A stretch of 5,650 nt of DNA, taken from NCBI GenBank assembly GCA_905182935.1, contig CAJJDL010000050.1, forward strand, positions 1-5,650, read 5' to 3'. Position numbers and translations under genes: made by a program. Shown here piece by piece: positions 1-5,650 of the stretch; the first letter of the stretch is position 1, and every line of letters begins with the position of its first letter. The notes below the pieces were generated by a model, which ran no database searches, was not told where the DNA came from, and saw only the letters and a list, made by a program, of their open reading frames with translations. The stretch is from an uncultured Nitrospinaceae bacterium (GTDB lineage Bacteria > Nitrospinota > Nitrospinia > Nitrospinales > VA-1).

Positions 1-647
1 AAAACATGAACCTTCAAGCAGCTAATTCATTTTTAAAAACTCTAGAGGAACCACCTTCTAAAACTCTAATTATTCTCATTGCCTCAAACCCTTACCAACT
101 TCTTCCAACTATAGTTTCGCGTTGTCAAGGCATTAAATTTTACCCTCTACCGGTTGAAGTTATAAAAAAAATTGTCTCTAAACATCTATTAATTGAAACT
201 GGAGAAAATCAACTAGAAGAAGTCGAAATTAGAGCACAACGTTCTATGGGGCGGGTTGCCCTCGCTCTGAATGAAAATTTGATAGAATCTTCCGGCCATA
301 GAGAAGAATTAATTGATTTAATCACTGAAGTTTCTTTCAAACGAATGGATAGAGCTTTTCACTGGACCAAGGAACAAGGAAAACAGGTCGACAAAATACA
401 ATTAATTCTTGATGAACTAATTAATATTTTACGAGATACCGCTTTAATAAAAATATGCCAAGAATCAAGCTTCATTTTCAACAAAGACTTAATGCCACAA
501 CTTAAAATATTAGCTCAACAAAAATCGATTTCTTCTCTTCTGATTTTGTTTGATGCTGTACAAAGCACAAAATCAGCTTTAAAATCAAATGCTAATACCC
601 AACTATCTTTAGAGAATATGCTAATAATTTTTTGCGAAGCTGCATAA
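1..647 (+). CDS. holB: DNA polymerase III delta' subunit, 3' part only (5' end outside the window)
   Basis: The delta' subunit is the rigid 'stator' of the clamp-loader complex, which loads the sliding clamp on primed DNA in the cytoplasm. The frame is open to the left edge (a Asn codon lies at 3-5, before the Met at 6), so that Met is internal. The visible protein opens with the clamp-loader signature 'NLQAANSFLKTLEEPP', followed by the strand 'TLIILIASNP' and 'TIVSRC', whose SRC motif is at visible residues 38-40 (bases 117-125). This is the end of the AAA+ domain. The lid domain (about 50-110) and the helical C-terminal collar domain (about 110-213) follow and are weakly conserved, as usual. 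The Walker A region and zinc module, if present, lie upstream. The 213 visible residues are about two thirds of a normal delta'. A gamma/tau subunit (dnaX) is less likely, given the short tail and the ricT neighbour. Family assignment is strong; the symbol rests partly on context. Confidence 0.85.
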   Translation, partial: NMNLQAANSFLKTLEEPPSKTLIILIASNPYQLLPTIVSRCQGIKFYPLPVEVIKKIVSKHLLIETGENQLEEVEIRAQRSMGRVALALNENLIESSGHREELIDLITEVSFKRMDRAFHWTKEQGKQVDKIQLILDELINILRDTALIKICQESSFIFNKDLMPQLKILAQQKSISSLLILFDAVQSTKSALKSNANTQLSLENMLIIFCEAA

Positions 648-666
648 TAATAGGGCAAAATTTTAA

Positions 667-1503
667 ATGAATTCGACACTAATAGAAAAAACAAAATTAC
701 CAGAAGAGCCATTTAAAGGGCCTCGGTTTCTCATTGGAGTAAGAGTTGAGAATGCCCCCAAGTCGGCACTCTTCGATCCAGGAAAACTAAATATTCGGGT
801 AGGGGCTCAGGTAATGGTGGAAACCGATCAAGGAATTCAAATCGGAGTTGTCGCTTCCAATAAAATTCCTAACATCATACAAAAGGAAGTAGCCAAAAGA
901 ATTTTGAGGATTTCGAATAAAAATGACCTTCAAACTCAGGTGAGAAAACTAAAAATAGAACAGGACTCTAAGGAACTATGCCTTCAAAAAATAAAGGAAT
1001 TGAAACTAAAAATGAGCCTAAGTAGAGTAACTCACATTCCAAAGGAAAATAAAATAATTTTTTTCTTTACGGCTGAAGGAAGGATTGATTTTCGACAGCT
1101 CATTAAGGGACTTATTTCCAACCTAAAACAACGAATTGAGATGAAACAAATGGGAGTACGCGATGAAGCTCGAGTTATCAAGGGATATGGTGTATGTGGT
1201 GAAGAGCTATGTTGCTCTAATTTTCTTGAAGAGTTCACCCCCGTATCGATTAAAATGGCGAAAGATCAGGGACTTGCCCTCAATCCAAGTAAAATATCAG
1301 GCGTGTGTGGACGACTCATGTGTTGCCTGCAATACGAACATGAAAATTACAAGGAGCTAGTGAAAGGAATGCCTCGAGTCGGAAAAAACATCCAAACTCC
1401 GAGCGGCCCAGGCAGAGTTCTTAAGAACAATATTATTGAGCAAACTGTTCTTATAAGACTTGAAGATGAGAGTATACTTACCTACTCGTTAGACGTGCTT
1501 TAA
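667..1503 (+). CDS. ricT: PSP1-domain protein, RicT/YaaT family
   Basis: Members of this family (B. subtilis YaaT/RicT) work with RicA and RicF as an Fe-S-carrying complex that modulates RNase Y mRNA maturation, and affect sporulation, competence and biofilm. Outside Firmicutes the role is poorly known. The 278-residue protein has a PSP1 core at about 20-155 and then the hallmark Cys-rich segment. C177, C182 and C183 lie in 'GYGVCGEELCC', and C214, C219 and C220 in 'SGVCGRLMCC'. Between them is the conserved stretch 'FTPVSIKMAKDQGLALNPSK'. These cysteines fit the known cluster-binding pattern. C105 is extra and not part of the motif. The start is fixed by a stop codon at 664-666 directly before the ATG. 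A weak AGGG at 652-655 is the only ribosome-binding candidate. It follows holB by 19 bases, a neighbourhood also seen in Bacillus, so the two are probably co-transcribed. No ricA or ricF partner is in the window, so function by analogy is uncertain. Confidence 0.9.
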   Translation: MNSTLIEKTKLPEEPFKGPRFLIGVRVENAPKSALFDPGKLNIRVGAQVMVETDQGIQIGVVASNKIPNIIQKEVAKRILRISNKNDLQTQVRKLKIEQDSKELCLQKIKELKLKMSLSRVTHIPKENKIIFFFTAEGRIDFRQLIKGLISNLKQRIEMKQMGVRDEARVIKGYGVCGEELCCSNFLEEFTPVSIKMAKDQGLALNPSKISGVCGRLMCCLQYEHENYKELVKGMPRVGKNIQTPSGPGRVLKNNIIEQTVLIRLEDESILTYSLDVL

Positions 1504-1602
1504 AAGTTCACATAAATAAATTTAATACACTGTACAAGACCAAGTAAATATTTTTAATCATTAATTTAATTCTTATGTCTTCTATTTAAATTTTATATTA
1601 AA

Positions 1603-1627
1603 TTGTCATATAACCCTTAAATATAAT
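1603..1627 (+). promoter_or_regulatory. Possible metG promoter in the ricT-metG gap
   Basis: The 141-base gap at 1504-1644 is almost pure AT and has no GC-rich hairpin that would terminate the upstream operon. It contains a perfect -10 consensus, TATAAT, at 1622-1627. A good -35-like TTGTCA at 1603-1608 lies only 13 bases upstream, shorter than the usual 16-18. A TATAAC at 1609-1614 is an alternative -10. If 1622-1627 is used, transcription would start near 1634, about 11 bases before the metG GTG. AT-rich DNA yields such matches by chance, so this is a weak call. I see no T-box or SAM riboswitch here. Confidence 0.3.
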
Positions 1628-1644
1628 AACCCCCCTTAATATAA

Positions 1645-3597
1645 GTGAAAACCTCAAAAAAAAAATTCTTCATAACAACACCTATTTATTATGTGAATGA
1701 TGTACCACACATTGGGCATGCCTATACAACAATCGCTGCCGATGTAATAGCCCGCTATAAAAGACTTGAAGGGTACGAAGTTTCTTTTCTAACTGGCACG
1801 GATGAACATGGACAGAAAGTTCTTCAAGCAGCAAGAGACCTTAAAATAGAGCCTCAAGAGCACGTTGACAAACTACATAAGCGGTTTAAGGAACTTTGGA
1901 CGCGTTTCAATATTTCTAATGATGACTTTATACGCACCACCGAAAAAAGACATAAAGAACTAGTCACCCATATTCTGAAACAACTCTATGATCGCAAAGA
2001 AATATATAAGGATAGTTACGAAGGCTGGTACTGCACGCCCGATGAAAGGTTTTGGACGGAAAAAGACCTCGTTGGTGGTAATTGCCCTGAGTGTGGACGT
2101 GAAGTAGATAAAATTAAGGAACATAATTACTTTTTCAAAATGAGCTCTTACCAAAACTGGTTAAAAGAATACATCAAATTAAATGATAAGTTTATTCAAC
2201 CAACGTCGCGCCGCAATGAAGTTCTTGGTTTTCTTGAAAAACCACTTGGCGACTTATGCATATCGAGGCCAAAAGAGAGACTCCCTTGGGGAATCCCCCT
2301 CCCCTTTGATGAAAACTACGTAACTTATGTCTGGTTCGATGCATTAATTAATTACATTTCGGCACATGGTTCAATTGAAAAAAATAAAACTCCCGAATTC
2401 TGGCCAGCCAATCATCAACTAATAGGAAAAGATATTTTAACAACCCATGCAGTTTATTGGTCAACCATGTTAAAAGCAATTGGGCTTGACCCACCGCTCA
2501 ATCTATTCGCACATGGTTGGTGGACAATAAACGGTAAAAAAATGTCTAAGTCGATTGGCAATGTAGTTGAGCCCAATCTGCTCATAGATCAATTTGGAGT
2601 AGATGCTATTCGTTACTTTCTGCTTCGCGAAGTCCCATTCGGACTAGATGGAGACTTCTCACACAAATCGTTAATTAATCGTATTAATAGTGACCTAGCA
2701 AATAACTTGGGAAATCTTCTTAACCGAACGATGAGTATGATTGAACGCTATCATGATCAGATGGTTCCTGCACCAACCTTACCTACCGAAGACTTTGGGC
2801 TTATAGATGAGTTTAAAAAAGGGATTGAAGATGTGCATAGGCTGTACGACGACCTATCGTACAATAAAATCCTCGAGCGTATCTGGCTTTTAGTAGATAC
2901 TACAAACAAATATATAGATACTAATAGCCCGTGGAACCTTGTTAAGACAGAAAATGGAAAGCTGAGGTTATGTACGGTGATGTATAATACAGTCGAATGT
3001 ATTCGCTCGATTTCCATACTCATATATCCTTTTATGCCGAAAAGTGCAGACACCATTATGAAACAACTGGGCATAGAACAAACTATCGAAGAACTAGGGC
3101 TTGAATCTCTTAAAAACTGGGGGGGGATAAAGCCAGGAACAAAAATTCAACCAGGCTTACAATTATTTCCACGCATTGAAGATAAGGAAGCTGAGAAAAT
3201 TCTTTCAAATGTTGAGCCAATTGGTGAAAAAAATAAAGAACAGTATCAACCTCCAGCAATAGAAGGCATATGTGATCAAGTGCTCATAGACGACTTTATG
3301 AAAATTGACCTTCGAACAGGCAAGATCATAGAAGCAGAGAAAATTAAAAAATCAAAAAAACTTCTCAAACTTAAAGTTGATATTGGTAACGAAGTTCGCC
3401 AAGTAGTGGCTGGAATAGCAGAATCCTATGAACCAGATCATCTACTTAACCGAACTATCATCCTTGTTGCTAACCTAAAACCAGTAAAGCTCATGGGCAT
3501 TGAATCACAAGGAATGTTACTTGCTGCCAATAATAATGGACAAATTGTACTCGCGGGATTTGATCTAGAACCAAGTAAAGGGATTAGAGTCAGATGA
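1645..3597 (+). CDS. metG: Methionyl-tRNA synthetase with C-terminal tRNA-binding domain
   Basis: This class I synthetase attaches methionine to initiator and elongator tRNA-Met using ATP, in the cytoplasm. The HIGH motif is at residues 22-25 ('PHIGHAYT') and KMSKS at 299-303 ('GKKMSKSIGN'). The connective insertion with its metal knuckle spans about 118-160. The knuckle keeps C130, C147 and C150, but the expected fourth Cys is D133 ('CTPDERFW'). The helical anticodon-binding domain covers about 340-510. After a linker, about 546-650 is an EMAPII/Trbp111-type OB fold ('MKIDLRTGKI', 'ANLKPVKLMGIESQGM') that aids dimerisation and tRNA binding. At 650 residues it is full length. The GTG start is forced: TAA precedes it at 1642-1644, and the conserved core begins by residue 8 with no other usual start codon between. 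No Shine-Dalgarno is visible; the leader instead has a C6 run at 1630-1635. Homopolymers A10 (1656-1665) and G8 (3119-3126) lie in the frame. Confidence 0.97.
   Translation: MKTSKKKFFITTPIYYVNDVPHIGHAYTTIAADVIARYKRLEGYEVSFLTGTDEHGQKVLQAARDLKIEPQEHVDKLHKRFKELWTRFNISNDDFIRTTEKRHKELVTHILKQLYDRKEIYKDSYEGWYCTPDERFWTEKDLVGGNCPECGREVDKIKEHNYFFKMSSYQNWLKEYIKLNDKFIQPTSRRNEVLGFLEKPLGDLCISRPKERLPWGIPLPFDENYVTYVWFDALINYISAHGSIEKNKTPEFWPANHQLIGKDILTTHAVYWSTMLKAIGLDPPLNLFAHGWWTINGKKMSKSIGNVVEPNLLIDQFGVDAIRYFLLREVPFGLDGDFSHKSLINRINSDLANNLGNLLNRTMSMIERYHDQMVPAPTLPTEDFGLIDEFKKGIEDVHRLYDDLSYNKILERIWLLVDTTNKYIDTNSPWNLVKTENGKLRLCTVMYNTVECIRSISILIYPFMPKSADTIMKQLGIEQTIEELGLESLKNWGGIKPGTKIQPGLQLFPRIEDKEAEKILSNVEPIGEKNKEQYQPPAIEGICDQVLIDDFMKIDLRTGKIIEAEKIKKSKKLLKLKVDIGNEVRQVVAGIAESYEPDHLLNRTIILVANLKPVKLMGIESQGMLLAANNNGQIVLAGFDLEPSKGIRVR
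3577..3597 (+). promoter_or_regulatory. metG stop / tatD start overlap with weak ribosome-binding site
   Basis: The downstream ATG (3594-3596) overlaps the metG TGA (3595-3597) in an ATGA arrangement, the classic sign of translational coupling by reinitiation. An AAAGGG at 3577-3582 inside the metG frame, 11 bases before the ATG, is the best Shine-Dalgarno candidate. The overlap implies that the fusion protein is made from the metG transcript and in step with it. Confidence 0.6.
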
Positions 3598-4985
3598 TAA
3601 TAGACACACACGCTCATGTTGATATGGATTCATTTGATGACGACCGAAACGAGGTCATACAACGTGCGAAAGATAATGGAGTTGATTATATCCTTAATGT
3701 TGGATGTGATATCGAAAGTAGTATGCGTTCTATGGAACTGGCAGAACAACACGACTTTATATATGGGACCGCAGGAGTTCACCCTCATGATGTAAAAAGT
3801 ATAGACAACCAGACATATGACCATCTCAGGCGACTACTTGCCCACCCTAAAATGATTGCTCTTGGAGAGATTGGTCTCGATTTTTTCAAAAACTATTCTC
3901 CTCCCGACCAACAGAAAGAACACCTCCGTAAACAAGTAGAGCTGTCACGTGAGCTGAAAAAACCAATTATTATTCACTGTAGAGATGCTAACGAAGAAAT
4001 TATTTCTATTTTATCTGATTATTTCCCGAAAGGTGCTTCCGCGCATTCAGGAATTTTTCATTGCTTTTCAGGAAACCAAAAACTAGCAGACTGCGCACTT
4101 GAAATGGGATTTTATATTTCTTTTTCTGGTTCGGTCACATTCAAAAAATCTGAAGAACTTAGGGCCATTGCGAAGACAGTTCCTGCGGACCGCTTATTTG
4201 TTGAAACTGATTGCCCCTTTCTGGCCCCAGTACCAAAGCGAGGAAGCCGAAACGAACCATCTTATGTCATCCACACCGCCCAGTTAATCGCTGAACTGCG
4301 CGGACTTAATATTAACGATGTTCAACGCACCATGGCACTCAATTTTTTTGAATTATTTGGGATAGGAAAAGACGCTAAAACTGGGCAGGTATCATATCAG
4401 ATTCGCAACTCTCTTTATTTAAACTTAACAACACGATGCACAGCAGATTGTTCATTCTGCACACGCTTAACGAAACCAGTGGTCCAGGGATACAATCTAA
4501 AACTGGATCGCGAACCAACCGCAGATGAAGTGTGGCAGTCTATAGACAATTGCAATAAATACGACGAGATTGTTTTTTGTGGCTATGGTGAACCAACGTT
4601 GAGACTCGATGTCATCAAAACAGTCTCTAAAAAAATTAAAGACGCTGGAGGGAGAGTACGATTAAATACCAACGGACACGGGAATGTCATTAATAAACGG
4701 AACATTCTTCCCGAACTGAAAGGGTTGGTTGACTCGATATCTATAAGCCTTAATGCAGATACAGAGGAAGCATATGATCGAATCGTCCGGCCTCTTCCTG
4801 GCCTGCGAAACGGGATATATGATAAGGTTAAGGAGTTTATTGAAGAAGCAAAGAAATATATCCCAGAAGTCCAGTCAACTATAGTAACCCATCAAGAGGG
4901 AGTCGATGAAGAAAAGTGTGAAGAGATATCAAAAAATGAACTTGATGTTAACTATAGACCAAGGCGATATAACATCGTCGGATAG
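3594..4985 (+). CDS. TatD-family metal-dependent nuclease fused to a radical SAM domain
   Basis: Residues 1-256 are a complete TatD domain, a TIM-barrel metal hydrolase whose relatives act as 3'-5' DNA/RNA exonucleases. All expected metal ligands are visible: H6 and H8 ('DTHAHVD'), E92 ('GEIGLD'), H128 ('IIHCRD'), H156 ('FHCFSG') and D206 ('VETDCPFLAP'). After a short linker (about 257-270), residues 271-463 form a compact radical SAM domain. It has the CX3CX2C cluster motif C282/C286/C289 ('RCTADCSFC'), a GEP-type SAM-contact motif at 332-334 ('CGYGEPTLR'), 'NTNG' at 358-361, and a C-terminal 'YRPRRYNIVG'. It has no SPASM or other extra cluster domain, though C320, C329 and C442 are free. 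This matches the uncharacterised family annotated as TatD-associated radical SAM protein (NCBIfam TIGR04038, from memory), which occurs adjacent to or fused with TatD. The radical SAM half has no Met codon after M247, so it is not separately made from ATG. Substrate and reaction are unknown; domain calls are firm. Confidence 0.93.
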   Translation: MIIDTHAHVDMDSFDDDRNEVIQRAKDNGVDYILNVGCDIESSMRSMELAEQHDFIYGTAGVHPHDVKSIDNQTYDHLRRLLAHPKMIALGEIGLDFFKNYSPPDQQKEHLRKQVELSRELKKPIIIHCRDANEEIISILSDYFPKGASAHSGIFHCFSGNQKLADCALEMGFYISFSGSVTFKKSEELRAIAKTVPADRLFVETDCPFLAPVPKRGSRNEPSYVIHTAQLIAELRGLNINDVQRTMALNFFELFGIGKDAKTGQVSYQIRNSLYLNLTTRCTADCSFCTRLTKPVVQGYNLKLDREPTADEVWQSIDNCNKYDEIVFCGYGEPTLRLDVIKTVSKKIKDAGGRVRLNTNGHGNVINKRNILPELKGLVDSISISLNADTEEAYDRIVRPLPGLRNGIYDKVKEFIEEAKKYIPEVQSTIVTHQEGVDEEKCEEISKNELDVNYRPRRYNIVG

Positions 4986-5003
4986 CCAGACTTAGCAACC
5001 CAA

Positions 5004-5043
5004 AAATCAAACGAGTTATAACTCAAAATAAATAAATCAAACG
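5004..5043. repeat. Direct repeat flanking a perfect palindrome upstream of the DUF423 gene
   Basis: AAATCAAACG occurs at 5004-5013 and again at 5034-5043, exactly 30 bases (about three helical turns) apart. Between them, sharing one base with the first copy, is the perfect 12-base palindrome GAGTTATAACTC (5013-5024). The gap at 4986-5069 otherwise shows no terminator hairpin. The arrangement resembles a regulator-binding site ahead of the next gene, and TATAAC within the palindrome (5017-5022) could be a weak -10. The elements are seen directly; regulatory function is inference, and short AT-rich repeats can arise by chance. Confidence 0.4.
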
Positions 5044-5069
5044 TTTTTTAAATATTTTTTCTTTGAACT

Positions 5070-5456
5070 ATGAATTGGATTTCGACAGGGGCAATATTTA
5101 GCGGGCTTAGCGTGACACTCGGTGCAATGGGAGCCCACAGCTTAAAAAATATTCTAACAGAAAAAAATCTTAGCGCATTTCAAACAGCCACTGATTATAT
5201 GGGTTACCACGGTCTAGCCTTAATCCTTGTTGGCATTGTCTCTTTGCAACTTAATGACAGTGGTGCAAAAGCACTTAAGAAAGTTGGTATTCTTTTTACC
5301 CTTGGAATATTAATGTTCTCAGGCAGTATATACGTACTCATCTCTGACGGGCCTCGTATTTTCGGTCCAATAACTCCATTAGGCGGACTTTGTTTTATGT
5401 TAGGTTGGTTTATATTCGCTGGAGTAATTATTAAATACTTTAAAAAAAATTCTTGA
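5070..5456 (+). CDS. DUF423 (YgdD-like) small inner-membrane protein
   Basis: This 128-residue hydrophobic protein matches the DUF423 family (E. coli YgdD, 131 residues), a conserved membrane protein of unknown function. Family hallmarks are visible in order: 'LGAMGAHSLK' (18-26), 'FQTATDYMGYHGLALI' (37-52), 'LMFSGSIYVL' (81-90), and 'PITPLGGLCFMLGW' (100-113). Four membrane segments are apparent at about 4-22, 46-60, 72-91 and 103-123, followed by a basic tail 'KYFKKNS'. There is no cleavable signal peptide; the first helix begins at residue 4. The start is supported by an in-frame TGA at 5064-5066, six bases before the ATG. No Shine-Dalgarno is present: the 25 bases before the start are T/A-rich. 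It lies 84 bases after the fusion gene and may have its own promoter. No function can be assigned from the context. Confidence 0.9.
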   Translation: MNWISTGAIFSGLSVTLGAMGAHSLKNILTEKNLSAFQTATDYMGYHGLALILVGIVSLQLNDSGAKALKKVGILFTLGILMFSGSIYVLISDGPRIFGPITPLGGLCFMLGWFIFAGVIIKYFKKNS

Positions 5457-5650
5457 TAAGCACCGACAACATCCACTGATTTTTCTTCTTATAAATTTTA
5501 TTACACTAACCAAAAATACTTACTAGTCTCAGTCTTCCATGAATAATTCTTCTAGTTTGAAGAAAATTTCATAAGGTACTACGTTTGAAAAATTTCACCA
5601 CCTGCTAGCGAGATAGAGTTATTTTTTTTCTAAAATATACTATAGCTATC
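5457..5650. other. Terminal intergenic stretch without a supportable gene
   Basis: The 194 bases after the DUF423 stop are AT-rich and hold no ORF worth calling on either strand. The longest ATG frame on the + strand is 11 codons (5539-5574). No GC-rich hairpin with a T-run follows the DUF423 gene, so where its transcript ends is unclear. A T8 run at 5622-5629 has only a 3-bp stem (CTA/TAG) before it, too weak to call a terminator. A TATACT at 5636-5641 could be a -10 box for a gene beyond the right edge, but no matching -35 is evident. Confidence 0.6.
5547..5597. repeat. Hairpin and imperfect direct repeat near the right edge
   Basis: TTCTTC (5547-5552) pairs with GAAGAA (5559-5564) across a 6-base loop, a weak hairpin without a following T-run. 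From 5555 the sequence GTTTGAAGAAAATTTCA (5555-5571) recurs as GTTTGAAAAATTTCA (5583-5597), the same element with two bases removed, 28 bases downstream. The second copy contains the near-palindrome TGAAA-AA-TTTCA (5586-5597). This could be a tandem operator for a gene to the right, or a local duplication. The repeats are seen; the role is unknown. Confidence 0.35.

Noticed and set aside
6..647. The Met at position 6 as the true holB start
   Set aside because: The frame is open to the left edge, and the clamp-loader motif at this point belongs to the middle of the AAA+ domain, so the gene begins outside the window.
1163..1360. 65-codon plus-strand frame within ricT
   Set aside because: It runs out of frame through the conserved cysteine region of ricT and has no independent support.
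1584..1603. ATTTAA...TTAAAT inverted repeat in the metG leader
   Set aside because: It is all A/T in an extremely AT-rich stretch and is expected by chance.
1504..1644. T-box, SAM riboswitch or tRNA gene before metG
   Set aside because: The gap is too short and AT-rich, with no GC stems, no T-box-like element and no cloverleaf.
2757..3074. 105-codon minus-strand open frame inside metG
   Set aside because: It lies wholly within a convincing synthetase gene, has no recognisable domain, and looks like a composition shadow.
5204..5476. 90-codon minus-strand open frame over the DUF423 gene
   Set aside because: The opposite strand encodes a clear family protein with its hallmark motifs; this frame shows none.
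5539..5574. 11-codon ATG frame after the DUF423 gene
   Set aside because: It is too short, lacks a ribosome site, and overlaps the hairpin; no family is recognisable.
5611..5629. T8 run as an intrinsic terminator
   Set aside because: Only a 3-bp CTA/TAG stem can form in front of it, so a stable terminator hairpin is not supported.

Overview
This AT-rich bacterial window carries five genes, all on the + strand: the 3' part of holB (DNA polymerase III delta' subunit), a PSP1-domain gene of the RicT/YaaT family, metG (methionyl-tRNA synthetase), a one-piece TatD-radical SAM fusion, and a small DUF423/YgdD membrane protein. From memory, the order holB - PSP1 gene - metG - tatD with an attached radical SAM protein is familiar from Desulfobacterota (the former Deltaproteobacteria, for example Geobacter-like genomes), and holB next to ricT is also found in Firmicutes. 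A deltaproteobacterium-like or related lineage (SAR324 or Nitrospinota would also fit) is therefore my best inference. The window has no rRNA or other phylogenetic marker to settle it. I see no phage, insertion sequence, CRISPR or plasmid genes, so this is core chromosome with one unusual protein.

Layout. Positions 1-647 are the end of holB, cut by the left edge. After 19 bases comes ricT (667-1503), presumably in the same transcript. A 141-base, very AT-rich gap (1504-1644) holds a possible promoter and then metG (1645-3597), which starts with GTG. The next gene (3594-4985) overlaps the metG stop in an ATGA arrangement, so the two are very likely translationally coupled. An 84-base gap (4986-5069) with a perfect 12-base palindrome and a 10-base direct repeat precedes the DUF423 gene (5070-5456). 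The last 194 bases contain no supportable gene, only a hairpin and a pair of related short repeats.

How the genes relate. holB serves the replicative clamp loader. RicT is a Cys-rich adaptor known mainly from RNA-processing regulation in Bacillus. MetRS charges tRNA-Met and carries a C-terminal tRNA-binding domain. TatD is a metal-dependent nuclease fold. The set has an information-processing, nucleic-acid theme. The most interesting item is the TatD-radical SAM protein: its radical SAM half has no in-frame ATG, so it appears to be made only as a fusion. Its chemistry is, as far as I know, undetermined. The protein type is not new to annotators, but the biochemical system is undescribed to my knowledge.

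Other points of note are a MetRS metal-binding knuckle with three instead of four cysteines, weak or absent Shine-Dalgarno sequences at several starts, and long homopolymers (A10, G8) in metG.
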